Below, one piece after another: positions 29,647-38,007 of a stretch of 64,000 nt of DNA. The DNA is taken from contig NZ_PKUQ01000022.1 of the NCBI RefSeq assembly GCF_002866925.1, forward strand, positions 1-64,000. Direction: 5' to 3'. Both the position numbers and the translations under genes were made by a program. Under the pieces are notes generated by a model that had not been told where the DNA came from, made no database searches, and was given only the letters and a program-made list of their open reading frames with translations. The number at the start of each line of letters is the position of its first letter. Positions within the stretch are counted from its first letter, which is position 1. This stretch comes from Cohaesibacter celericrescens (GTDB taxonomy: Bacteria > Pseudomonadota > Alphaproteobacteria > Rhizobiales > Cohaesibacteraceae).

Positions 29647-32025
29647 GTGGATCATCTGAAAATCATTGAACAAAGACTATTGTGGCTTTCCCACTGGATG
29701 ATCCACAATGCCAACCACATCCGCCCCAAAGAGGACGGCATCAAAGTTGGAGGTCATCAAGCGTCATCTGCCTCGATGGTCTCCATCATGACGGCACTCT
29801 ATTTTTCTGCCCTCAGACCCCAAGACCGGGTGGCCGTGAAACCCCACGCATCTCCAATTTTCCATGCCATGCAGTATCTTATGGGCAATCAAACCCGTGA
29901 AAAGATGGAAAATTTTCGTGGTTACGGCGGTGTTCAATCCTATCCGTCCCGCACCAAGGATATTGATGATGTAGACTTCTCAACCGGTTCGGTTGGTCTT
30001 GGTGTTGCAATAACATCTTTTGCGTCTCTCATACAGGATTACATTCTAGCCAAATCTTGGGGACGAGACATCCCATCTGGCCGTATGGTGGCCCTAGTAG
30101 GGGATGCCGAGTTAGACGAAGGCAATATATATGAGTGTTTACAAGAAGGCTGGAAACATGACCTTCGGAACACTTGGTGGATTATCGACTACAATCGGCA
30201 GTCTCTGGATGGTATCGTTCGCGAAGGGCTGTTTCAGCGCCTGGAAAGCATTTTTGCTGCTTTTGGCTGGGATGTTGTCCGCGTCAAATACGGACAATTG
30301 CAACGCTCCGCTTTTGAAGAAGACGGCGGCGATAAGCTCAAAGACTGGATCGACAACTGCCCAAACCAGCTCTACTCTGCCCTCACATTTATGGGGGGAG
30401 CCGTCTGGCGCAAACGTCTATTAGATGATCTAGGGGATCAGGGCGATGTTTCAAAGCTGATAGAAAAGCGCAGTGATGATGAACTCTCGGCTCTGATGGA
30501 AAACCTTGGCGGCAACTGCGTGTCCACCATGGCCGACGTGTTTGCATCAATCGATCATAACAGGCCGGTATGTTTCCTTGCCTACACGATCAAAGGTTGG
30601 GGCACCCCCATTGCGGGGCACAAAGACAACCATGGCGGCCTGATGAACAAATCCCAAATGGCGGCTTGGCAAGACCATATGGGTGTCGCGCAAGGTCAAG
30701 AATGGGATAAATTTGCTACGGTAGAAGACACCCCTTCCCTTCAGGCATTTCTAGATCAAACCCCATTTTTTGCCAAAGGTGCGCGGCGATACTCGGATAA
30801 AAAAATTCCCGTCAATGCCATTGAGCTTTCTTCCACGCGAGAGATGTCCACTCAAAATGGTTTTGGCAAGATCCTTGATGATATTTCAAAAACAGATAGC
30901 GCGCTTGCTGATCGCATTGTTACCACTTCTCCTGATGTTACGGGCACAACCAGCCTTGGACCTTGGGTCAACCGCCGCAAACTATTTGCACGCACAGAAC
31001 AATCAGACACCTTCATCGATGAGAAAATTCCTTCGACTGCTAAATGGGAGTTCAAACCGGAGGGCCAGCATATCGAACTAGGCATTGCGGAGATGAACTT
31101 ATTTCTTTTGCTTGGTGCTGCAGGGCTTTCCCATTCCTTGTTCGGGAAACGTTTATTACCCATAGGGACCGTCTACGATCCGTTTGTGGCGCGCGGTCTC
31201 GATGCGTTGAATTATGCCTGCTATCAGGATTCGCGCTTTATGATTGTCGGTACTCCCTCCGGTATTACATTGGCACCCGAGGGGGGCGCGCATCAATCCA
31301 TTGGCTCCCCACTCATTGGTTTGTCTCAAGACGGATTGGCAGCATTTGAGCCAGCATTCGTTGATGAACTTGCGGTCATTGTTCATTGGGCTTTTGAATA
31401 TATGCAGAAGGATGGGGAGGGCGATCCCAACGAGCGCACTTGGCTGCGAGATGAAACGGGTGGTTCAGTCTATTTAAGACTGTCTACCAATCCTATTGAA
31501 CAGCCAATTGCCCGTAACGATCAAAAATTCAAACAAGATGTGGTGGATGGGGCTTATTGGATGCGCCAACCAGGCCCCAACTGCGAGCTGGTGATTGCCT
31601 ATCAGGGCGTTATCGCGAACGAAGCAATTGGTGCTGCAGGTGAACTGGCAGAGATGCATCGCGATATCGGCGTTATGGCGGTGACGTCGGCAGATCGACT
31701 GAATGCCGGCTGGACCGCTGCACAACGAGATCGCGCTAGAGGGAATCGAAAGGCAACCTGCCATATTGAACGGTTACTCAGCCAACTGCCAAACCATTGT
31801 GTTCTATTGACCGTGATTGATGGCCACCCCGCTACATTGTCATGGTTGGGCGCCGTTAGCGGGCATAAAACCATCCCTCTGGGTGTTGAGCACTTTGGTC
31901 AAACCGGATCGATTCAAAGTCTTTATCATCATTTTGGCATCGACAAAGCATCAATAGCCCAGCAAGCCCAAGGAGCTCTTCCTACCATCCAAGAAATCGC
32001 GACTTCCGTGAAAGCTGTGACTTGA
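29647..32025 (+). CDS. AceE/MdeB-like thiamine-diphosphate 2-oxoacid dehydrogenase E1
   Basis: 792 residues starting at GTG with GAGGT upstream, 12 bp after acdS. It is the homodimeric E1 type (transketolase-like), shorter than AceE (about 885). The ThDP motif begins GDAELDEGN near residue 152 and ends in IIDYNRQSLDG; HIRPKEDGIKVGGHQASSAS at the N-terminus and GWGTPIAGHKDNHGG are AceE-like blocks; the C-terminal half has the pyrimidine and transketolase-C domains (IELGIAEMNLFLLLGAAGLS). In Pseudomonas putida the similar MdeB is an E1 that acts on 2-oxobutyrate. Since acdS makes 2-oxobutyrate, that is the likely substrate here. No E2 or E3 gene is nearby, so shared subunits would be needed. 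Confidence 0.85.
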   Translation: MDHLKIIEQRLLWLSHWMIHNANHIRPKEDGIKVGGHQASSASMVSIMTALYFSALRPQDRVAVKPHASPIFHAMQYLMGNQTREKMENFRGYGGVQSYPSRTKDIDDVDFSTGSVGLGVAITSFASLIQDYILAKSWGRDIPSGRMVALVGDAELDEGNIYECLQEGWKHDLRNTWWIIDYNRQSLDGIVREGLFQRLESIFAAFGWDVVRVKYGQLQRSAFEEDGGDKLKDWIDNCPNQLYSALTFMGGAVWRKRLLDDLGDQGDVSKLIEKRSDDELSALMENLGGNCVSTMADVFASIDHNRPVCFLAYTIKGWGTPIAGHKDNHGGLMNKSQMAAWQDHMGVAQGQEWDKFATVEDTPSLQAFLDQTPFFAKGARRYSDKKIPVNAIELSSTREMSTQNGFGKILDDISKTDSALADRIVTTSPDVTGTTSLGPWVNRRKLFARTEQSDTFIDEKIPSTAKWEFKPEGQHIELGIAEMNLFLLLGAAGLSHSLFGKRLLPIGTVYDPFVARGLDALNYACYQDSRFMIVGTPSGITLAPEGGAHQSIGSPLIGLSQDGLAAFEPAFVDELAVIVHWAFEYMQKDGEGDPNERTWLRDETGGSVYLRLSTNPIEQPIARNDQKFKQDVVDGAYWMRQPGPNCELVIAYQGVIANEAIGAAGELAEMHRDIGVMAVTSADRLNAGWTAAQRDRARGNRKATCHIERLLSQLPNHCVLLTVIDGHPATLSWLGAVSGHKTIPLGVEHFGQTGSIQSLYHHFGIDKASIAQQAQGALPTIQEIATSVKAVT

Positions 32026-32186
32026 TGACCATATTTTATTTAATGATAGGAGTGGAGATGCGTGCCTCATAGTGCCACTGGCGACTGGAAAAACGTAACG
32101 TAACATCATCAATGAGATACACAGACTAAGAAGCAAACTATCCTGAAAAATTTTCATCATCAGGCCCAAGGGCTGTGAGGAATGGT

Positions 32187-32213
32187 AAATAAGAATTGTT
32201 TTATTTCTTATTT
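32187..32213 (+). terminator. AT-rich hairpin after the E1 gene, weak terminator candidate
   Basis: AAATAAGAA (32187-32195) pairs with TTCTTATTT (32205-32213). It is all but GC-free, followed by a single T and then CG, so it is a weak terminator or possibly a binding site in the leader of the next operon. Confidence 0.35.
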
Positions 32214-32303
32214 TCGTATATTTGTATTTTCTAATATTGTCACTCACCCTTCCGGTGTTTTCAGAACAGGTTGGATGGATGAGGAAAATAATGGAGAAGA
32301 CAA

Positions 32304-32864
32304 ATGATCCTCAATTGGAAATTGGGTGGACTGCTGCTCGGTGGCGTGTTTTTTCTCGCCGTGTTGTTGGTCAAGCCTATTGGTGTATCGACCCAGTTCG
32401 TCATCCTTGATGGTATGCTTTGGGACGCTGTAAGTTCTGACATTGTAACCGTTGATGAAACAGCCAAAAGCGGTTTTTCAAGTCCTAATGCATATCTCAA
32501 CAAGAGCGGTGGCAAATATGCCGAGAGCGTTGCAAACCCGCTTAATTACAGTTTCGTCTTTGTGCTTGCCATGCTCGGTGGTGCAGCAATTTCAGGATAC
32601 TTGCGTGGTGGCGTGACCAAAGAAGAAAGCCAAATGCCCGAAGTTTGGCGTGAGAAATTCGGCTCCAGTACAACAAAGCGCTATTTCTGGTCCTTCGTTG
32701 GCGGTTTCATCGTTTTGTATGGAGCCCGCATGGCAGGTGGCTGCACGTCTGGGCATATGATGAGCGGTATGATGCAGACTGCTGTATCAGGCTACATTTT
32801 TACTCTCGGCGCCTTCGCTGCAGCTTTCCCGCTGGCTTTGGCACTCTATAAAAAGAAGGGCTAA
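32304..32864 (+). CDS. YeeE/YedE-family transporter, first half
   Basis: 186 residues with about four membrane helices. YeeE/YedE (TsuA-like) proteins carry thiosulfate or other sulfur species across the inner membrane. The family motif with its Cys is GARMAGGCTSGH. GGAGAAGACAA precedes the ATG. The full-length protein is split in two in many bacteria; the partner gene starts 4 bp after this stop codon. Substrate not provable from sequence. Confidence 0.88.
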   Translation: MILNWKLGGLLLGGVFFLAVLLVKPIGVSTQFVILDGMLWDAVSSDIVTVDETAKSGFSSPNAYLNKSGGKYAESVANPLNYSFVFVLAMLGGAAISGYLRGGVTKEESQMPEVWREKFGSSTTKRYFWSFVGGFIVLYGARMAGGCTSGHMMSGMMQTAVSGYIFTLGAFAAAFPLALALYKKKG

Positions 32865-32868
32865 AATC

Positions 32869-33429
32869 ATGACTATCATTTTGGCAATTTTGATTGGTGG
32901 CCTGTTTGGCTTTGCTCTTGACCGTGTTGGTGCAACCAATCCCGGCTACATCATTCGAATGCTCAATTTAACAAACCTGCATTTACTTAAGACCATTATG
33001 CTAGCCATCGGCGCTGCTTCGTTGCTGATGTTCCTTGGTATCCTCACCGGCCTAGTCGATGTCGGGCATCTCTCGGTGAAAGCCGCCTACGGTGGAGTAT
33101 TTGTCGGCGGGCTTCTTTTAGGTACTGGCTTTGCTCTTGCTGGCTACTGCCCGGGAACCAGCCTTACCGCAGCCGCCACGGGACGCAAGGATGCGCTGTT
33201 TTTCATTCTCGGTGGCCTTATTGGTGCAGCCGCTTACATGGTGACCTATTCCGGCGTCAAAGCGACAGGCTTGTTAAACGATATTGCCGGCGGGAAAAGC
33301 ACGCTTGGTAGCATCGAGGGAAGCGGCTACCCTGCCCTATTTGACGACCTATCAGGTGAGATGATCGGCATTGTAATTGGTATTCTTTTCATTGCCATCG
33401 CAGCGGTCGCTCCATCCAAGTTGCGTTAA
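32869..33429 (+). CDS. YeeE/YedE-family transporter, second half
   Basis: 186 residues with several membrane helices and the matching motif ALAGYCPGTS, in which the Cys aligns with that of the preceding half. Together the two proteins should form one pseudo-symmetric sulfur transporter. No rhodanese, persulfide dioxygenase or ArsR-type regulator is adjacent. A terminator follows. Confidence 0.87.
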   Translation: MTIILAILIGGLFGFALDRVGATNPGYIIRMLNLTNLHLLKTIMLAIGAASLLMFLGILTGLVDVGHLSVKAAYGGVFVGGLLLGTGFALAGYCPGTSLTAAATGRKDALFFILGGLIGAAAYMVTYSGVKATGLLNDIAGGKSTLGSIEGSGYPALFDDLSGEMIGIVIGILFIAIAAVAPSKLR

Positions 33430-33477
33430 TCTCATTTACTAGGAACAACAATGCCTGTTGGCCATGAGCCAATCATC

Positions 33478-33511
33478 AAAAAGTGACCTGATTGTTTCGG
33501 GCCACTTTTTT
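33478..33511 (+). terminator. Terminator after the YeeE/YedE pair
   Basis: AAAAAGTG (33478-33485) pairs with CACTTTTT (33503-33510); two more G-C pairs extend it after one mismatch. A T-run closes the stem. Confidence 0.75.
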
Positions 33512-33599
33512 ATTGAGCACCTCTCCCTGAGACCCTTGAACAATCAACGACGACGACCAACATTACCTATCAGCCCATAGGCCAGACGAGTTCAATGAC

Positions 33600-33634
33600 C
33601 CGCCACTGGAGCGGTTTGCGTGCTCCAATGGCGG
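33600..33634. repeat. GC-rich hairpin between convergent genes
   Basis: CCGCCACTGGAGC (33600-33612) pairs with GCTCCAATGGCGG (33622-33634), 12 of 13 bp. It lacks a T-run on either strand. It lies between the convergent YeeE/YedE and yqhD genes and may act as a Rho-assisted terminator or mRNA end protector. Confidence 0.5.
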
Positions 33635-33666
33635 ATTGTCTGCTTTTCCCATGGCTTTGAAGCCGA

Positions 33667-34824
33667 TTATAGAGCGGCTTCTAGAATGCGACGGGCATCA
33701 TTGGGTGTGATCGCGCGATGTTCACCAAGGGCGGTCATGCCGTGCTCTTCCAAAGCGGTGACGATGTGATTAATGCCCGCAGCATCGACATTGTAATCAC
33801 GAAGACGGGTCTTAATGCCCAAATCTTCAAAGAACCCACGTGTCGCTGCGATCGTTTTATCAATCCGCTCGTCATCGGTTCCCTCGTCAATGTTCCAAAC
33901 GTTTTTCCCATATTGAAGCAATTTTTCACGCTTAGGACCACGCTGATCGTTTAGCAATGATGGCAAGACAACGGCAAGCGTACGCGCATGGTCTGTATCA
34001 TTCAGCGCTGTAATTTCGTGCCCAATCATATGGCTGGCCCAGTCTTGTGGAACACCAGCCCCTATGAGCCCATTGAGAGCGAGCGTTGCAGTCCACATTA
34101 GATTGGCACGAATGTCGTAATCTTCCGGTTTCTCAAGTGCCTCAGGCCCCAGTTCGATCAACGTACGCAGGAGGGTTTCAGCAAAACCATCCTGAACACG
34201 AGCACCGGTCGGATAAGTCAGATATTGCTCGATCACATGTACAAAGGCATCGGCCACACCATTCGCAATTTGGCGTTTAGGGAGTGTATATGTAACTTCT
34301 GGATCAAGCACGGAAAATACAGGATATGTATACGGGCTCATAAATGGAAGTTTAGCACCCTTTTCAGCATGGGTGATCACAGATCCGGAATTCATTTCAG
34401 ATGCAGTCGCAGGTAAAGTCAGCACGGATCCAAAAGGCATTGCTTGTGTAACAACTGAACCATGAGACTTTAAAATATCCCATGCATCACCGTCAAATTT
34501 GGCGGCCGCGGCGACAAACTTGGTTGCATCGATGACCGATCCTCCGCCAACGGCCAGCAAGAAAGTTATGCCCTTTTCAGCCACGAGATCAACAGCCTTG
34601 AGTGCTGTGGCAAAACGCGGATTGGGCTCAATTCCACCAAACTCCACTACCGTACGCCCAGCAAGTGCGTCACGCACTTGCCCCAGCACACCGGTTCGTT
34701 CAGCGCTGCCGCCGCCGTAAAGGATCATCACCTTTGCGTCAGCAGGAATCTGATCACCCAGATCAGCGATGCGCCCCTTGCCGAAAAGGATTTTTGTTGG
34801 ATTCTGAAAAGTAAAGCGGTTCAT
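33667..34824 (-). CDS. yqhD: NADPH-dependent aldehyde reductase, iron-containing alcohol dehydrogenase family
   Basis: 385 residues, closely matching Escherichia coli YqhD along its length (FGGIEPNP, NGLIGAGVPQDWA, LLQYGKNVWNI). The metal ligands correspond: Asp192, His196, His265 and His279, two lower than in E. coli. The GGGS turn (38-41) in LYGGGSAERTG fits the NADP(H) preference. It detoxifies short aldehydes such as methylglyoxal and lipid-peroxide products in the cytoplasm. There is no yqhC-like regulator beside it; instead a TAGAC-N5-GTCTA site lies just upstream. Confidence 0.92.
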   Translation of the reverse strand: MNRFTFQNPTKILFGKGRIADLGDQIPADAKVMILYGGGSAERTGVLGQVRDALAGRTVVEFGGIEPNPRFATALKAVDLVAEKGITFLLAVGGGSVIDATKFVAAAAKFDGDAWDILKSHGSVVTQAMPFGSVLTLPATASEMNSGSVITHAEKGAKLPFMSPYTYPVFSVLDPEVTYTLPKRQIANGVADAFVHVIEQYLTYPTGARVQDGFAETLLRTLIELGPEALEKPEDYDIRANLMWTATLALNGLIGAGVPQDWASHMIGHEITALNDTDHARTLAVVLPSLLNDQRGPKREKLLQYGKNVWNIDEGTDDERIDKTIAATRGFFEDLGIKTRLRDYNVDAAGINHIVTALEEHGMTALGEHRAITPNDARRILEAAL

Positions 34825-34846
34825 GACATGAGATCCTTATATAAAG

Positions 34847-34861
34847 TAGACCAGTCGTCTA
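34847..34861. promoter_or_regulatory. TAGAC-N5-GTCTA inverted repeat upstream of yqhD
   Basis: TAGAC (34847-34851) and GTCTA (34857-34861) flank CAGTC, 22 bases upstream of the yqhD start. It resembles the NemR-type TetR operators that control aldehyde and electrophile detoxification genes. A variant copy is at 35345-35358. Confidence 0.6.
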
Positions 34862-35344
34862 TTAACCAGTCAAAGCTTAAACATCGGTTCTGAGGGGTAT
34901 CACCCTCATAGGGCTTCAAAGTAGACTTCAATGAAGCATCGTTATTCGAAGGGTGATTATCCCTACCCCTTCCAAAGGCAATAGATGACAGAAGCTAGCA
35001 CTGCCTGCCTGATATCGTCTAAGGGAATTCCGCGCCTTTTCTCTTCTCCGCCACTGAAGGCCGGGAACAAGCGGTTGGTGTCTCAAACGATGAGCGTCAC
35101 AGCACGATTCCAAGCCGCGGCTAACTCTCCTCCAAGACATATTCAAACAAAGAGAAAGCGAGTATATTTTCAGAAGAGATAGCAGTGTAGAAAGACCATT
35201 TGGGACGACAACAACACTGATCTACGCATTTAGATCGGCATTAACAACCCCATTGAGTCATCTGTCGCCTCCAGTGTCCGGTATTTGATATTTTGATATT
35301 TTGATATTGTTCGTTCATTCATAGATAGTCAAATAAGGACGATC

Positions 35345-35358
35345 AGACCAGTTGTCTA
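35345..35358. promoter_or_regulatory. Second copy of the yqhD-type operator
   Basis: AGACCAGTTGTCTA differs by one base from the equivalent 14 bases at 34848-34861. No gene reads away from it now, so it may be left over from a lost divergent gene or act at a distance. Confidence 0.4.
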
Positions 35359-35741
35359 GGGACATTGAAATTTTTCTTTTGATTAGAAATCGACACTTAT
35401 CGGCTTTAGCCAAAGCTGCTGCAACGCATCCCAATAATTTTGTAAGCGATGGAAGCATATGCAGCGACTCAGCTAAAAACTAATGACCGTTCACTTGCAA
35501 GAATAGGATTAGACAACTGCCTCACCTGTACAGGCTTTGGGCTCATGGAGTTGCTGAAAAGTGTAATTTTGCTTTAGAGGGCTACTTGGGAACGTGACCG
35601 AGATGATCTTGTCCCTATCTCAAAACCAAGCCCTATATCCCTGTCGTAGGGTTGTTCATCAATACCGAGCTTTGCAACGAATCGGGAAATAAATTTTCCC
35701 GTTTCGGAAAACTTCCTATTTTCAACGATATACGAGGATTG

Positions 35742-35759
35742 ATGGCGGAGAGGAAGGGA
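35742..35759. repeat. Left attachment site (attL), copy of tRNA-Ser 3' end
   Basis: ATGGCGGAGAGGAAGGGA is identical to 49203-49220, which covers the CCA end and acceptor/T-arm side of the tRNA-Ser gene. The bases on both sides differ, so the repeat is exactly 18 bp. Confidence 0.9.
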
Positions 35760-35811
35760 CAATCGCCACATCCCGATAAAACCAATAATTTCAATACACT
35801 AGCATTGTCTG

Positions 35812-35843
35812 TGTATCACTTTGTATCACACATATGTATCTCA
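35812..35843 (+). repeat. TGTATCACA-type repeats inside attL, candidate integrase arm sites
   Basis: TGTATCACT (35812-35820), TGTATCACA (35822-35830) and TGTATCTCA (35835-35843) lie in the same orientation, starting 53 bases inside the left end. The same nonamer occurs twice just inside the right end. Confidence 0.6.
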
Positions 35844-36126
35844 GTGTCAAGATTCCCAATGTCTAGGCCTTGCAGTATCCGGTATCGAACTGGCAGCGGA
35901 TGCTGAACTCCAGACTCACTCATTGGCACCAATCATGCTCGGATATTGAATCTCAGAGTGGCCTGAGGAGCGCCCCTGAGAGTCGCTAAACGCCATTTCT
36001 ACACTGTCTAGATAGAAGATCCAAAGGGTAACAGAAGGCACTGAGAGAGCTTCTGAAGGCTTCTGGTGACTATATTCAGCCTTGATCTAATGCTTTGATG
36101 TCACTCACACTACACTGTCGAGATTA
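35844..36126. other. Left end of the element, no gene seen
   Basis: The stretch between the candidate arm sites and the left inverted repeat has no supported reading frame, RNA gene or repeat. Confidence 0.4.
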
Positions 36127-36256
36127 AAAAGGGACTAGTAATGAGAGGAAGGATAGAGAGGAAGGATAGATAGGGGTTCTAGCTCTAGATATGATACGTT
36201 ATTATGTAATGAATACCATTGATCATTACTACTCCTCCATACCTTTACCGAGGTAC
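36127..36256 (+). repeat. Left long inverted repeat of the defence cassette
   Basis: The outer 21 bp (36127-36147) are a perfect inverted copy of 44916-44936. After a variable 27-base spacer, 36175-36256 aligns without gaps to the reverse complement of 44819-44900 with 65 of 82 bases identical. The repeat lies just 3' of the polymerase-like gene. Confidence 0.85.
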
Positions 36257-36270
36257 ATCTGTAAATAAAA

Positions 36271-37713
36271 TCAGTGGGAGTAAAAGCGTTCCATCCGTTT
36301 AATATAGCCATTGGATTTATGTTGGTTGACGGCATTCTCAAGGGAAAGCTTATAATCTAGATAAGCAGTTGGATCAGCCTTGGAATCGAGAAGTTGATGG
36401 AAGCCAATGCCAATCCGCTTCAAATGGACATTCTTGACACCGGTCACTTCTTCAAAACCCTTTTGCATGGCATCTCTCAACCTGGCATCATCCCCGAAGC
36501 AAACAATATAGCTGTCATGAATGGAAAGGATCGGTCTGCCTGCTTCAACAAAATCATTGATGATTGAGGCAGTAATTTGAGAATCCTTGTACATAAGATC
36601 AATCCCACACCCAGCTCCAAGATATTCTGCAATTGGCTGATGTTTGTTTCTCAATGCCTCGAGCAATTCGCCTAATTGCACATTAGAAAAGTGTTGTGCG
36701 TCATCGTCTCCCTGCTGAGCATACGAAGAACGAAATGCTGAGAATGCCTTACTGTCGTTATCGGCATTGATTGCCATGAGCATTAATGCTTTAGCGTAGG
36801 AGCGGACTAAGCTTGAGCTTTGAATGAAGGATATATTCTCGACTGCATAGGGATCATCATTCGGACCGTCAGATGACCAGTAATCGATCCCTTTCCATGC
36901 ATACAACATAACAATATGAAGGCCGGAATAGTCATCTTCGATGGTAGGCTGATCGTTCAGATGAATTTTCGAACGCCACTCCTTGGGACAATTTTGCCAC
37001 CAGCCGCCATAGAATCTCCCACCCTTATCCCAACGCGAACGGTTGAAGATCCTACGGACGAAAGTGTCCGATTGGCTGATGGAAAGTATAGCGTTGTTGC
37101 CAAGTGTGATCTGAGGCTTATCCAGCTCAGGAATGTCGATAAAAGTACGGGCCAACAGCCAATTGTATGCCCGCAAGTTGTCTCTCATACGCTGAGTATC
37201 AGGTGTATCCTCATATTCGATGTCTTTCTCTTTTTCACTTCGAAGGACAACCGGCTCACTAAATGAGGAATAAGCAACCTTTACAAATGCCTCCGAGAGC
37301 TGTTTTAGGTCATTAGACAATATCTCTGTGGGCCAAATACGGGTCGTTCTACCAATCTTGGTGCTGTGATCATAAAAACCAGTCGCCAGTTCTAGCATTC
37401 CTGCTTTTTTAAGCGTGTGTACCACTTCGATCATGCCCTTGGTAACACCGGAGGGATTATAACGGCTGCGCTTGCTGTAGGAACTTGGAGACATTGGCAC
37501 TGCGAGACATAACTCGGGATCGTCGCTCCAACAGGCATAAAGATTCGAAAGCAGGACATTGAGATTCCTTGTTATCGGATCTTTTCTTTTTCCTGGGAAA
37601 TGCTGCATCCGAAGCTCGGATATTAATTCTGACATGACCCAATGGTCAGACCAGAGAGTGATATCCAATTTACGAGAGTAGCCAGGGTCTTTATCTAAAA
37701 AGTATGTCGTCAT
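36271..37713 (-). CDS. Polymerase-like protein (single-subunit RNAP / family A DNAP motifs), function unknown
   Basis: 480 residues, cytoplasmic. The C-terminal two thirds show, in the right order, motifs resembling a nucleic-acid polymerase palm and fingers: D229-K-G-G-R-F-Y (like the D-x-R-G-R-x-Y block of T7 RNA polymerase), motif A DDYSGLH (Asp260/261), a motif B-like helix around Lys308 (VRSYAKALMLMAIN), and motif C IHDSYIV (His399, Asp400, Ser401). Spacing is more compact than in T7 RNA polymerase and no exonuclease or promoter-recognition domain is seen. Similar proteins occur as unnamed genes in proteobacterial islands, to my recollection. It diverges from hsdMSR within a pair of inverted repeats. 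No good ribosome-binding site is visible at the ATG. Activity is an inference; the family assignment needs a structure-level comparison. Confidence 0.72.
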   Translation of the reverse strand: MTTYFLDKDPGYSRKLDITLWSDHWVMSELISELRMQHFPGKRKDPITRNLNVLLSNLYACWSDDPELCLAVPMSPSSYSKRSRYNPSGVTKGMIEVVHTLKKAGMLELATGFYDHSTKIGRTTRIWPTEILSNDLKQLSEAFVKVAYSSFSEPVVLRSEKEKDIEYEDTPDTQRMRDNLRAYNWLLARTFIDIPELDKPQITLGNNAILSISQSDTFVRRIFNRSRWDKGGRFYGGWWQNCPKEWRSKIHLNDQPTIEDDYSGLHIVMLYAWKGIDYWSSDGPNDDPYAVENISFIQSSSLVRSYAKALMLMAINADNDSKAFSAFRSSYAQQGDDDAQHFSNVQLGELLEALRNKHQPIAEYLGAGCGIDLMYKDSQITASIINDFVEAGRPILSIHDSYIVCFGDDARLRDAMQKGFEEVTGVKNVHLKRIGIGFHQLLDSKADPTAYLDYKLSLENAVNQHKSNGYIKRMERFYSH

Positions 37714-38007
37714 AGCGAAGGAAAAGGCGTTGATATCAGTTTGCGGACATCTGAATTAATAAGCCAAAAATCGATAAATTGCTAGTATCGTAGGGTACTT
37801 AAGCCAACTATGCTTTGGAATTATCTGCGGCTTCAGCAATGAGATGTGAATGGCGAAAGCCTCACGGCAACCGTCCGGTTTTCAATAGACCAACTTTGCA
37901 ACGCAAAATAGCAGATAGCCAATTCATATCGCCTTGCGGATTGCCTTCGGTGGCGATACCTTCTCTGCAACTCCACTTATTGTATTTGTCTACTGAATCG
38001 AAGAAAA
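37714..38007. promoter_or_regulatory. Divergent promoter region between the polymerase-like gene and hsdM
   Basis: 294 bp without a gene. It must hold both start sites of the two outward-reading arms of the cassette. No operator was recognised, and no small regulator such as a C-protein gene is present. Confidence 0.5.

Larger units (their letters stand above)
34825..35741. other. Gene-free region between yqhD and the integrative element
   Basis: About 900 bp with no supported coding region. It holds two related operator-like sites (34847-34861 and 35345-35358) and a short AT-rich tandem repeat (three units of TTTTGATA near 35285-35308). This would be the sequence downstream of the tRNA-Ser gene before the element inserted. 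Possibly a regulator gene once lay here and decayed; I could not reconstruct one. Confidence 0.5.

Noticed and set aside
28849..29673. 274-codon frame antisense to acdS
   Set aside because: Covered by a gene with all catalytic residues; product rich in Asn, His and Ile with no recognisable fold.
34928..35182. Short frames on both strands upstream of yqhD, examined as a lost AraC-type regulator
   Set aside because: One plus-strand end (SPPRHIQTKRKR) vaguely recalls an AraC C-terminus, but nothing before it fits, so no pseudogene is claimed.
35285..35308. TTTTGATA tandem repeat, considered as a CRISPR or phase-variable tract
   Set aside because: Only three units, not next to a gene start; simple low-complexity DNA.
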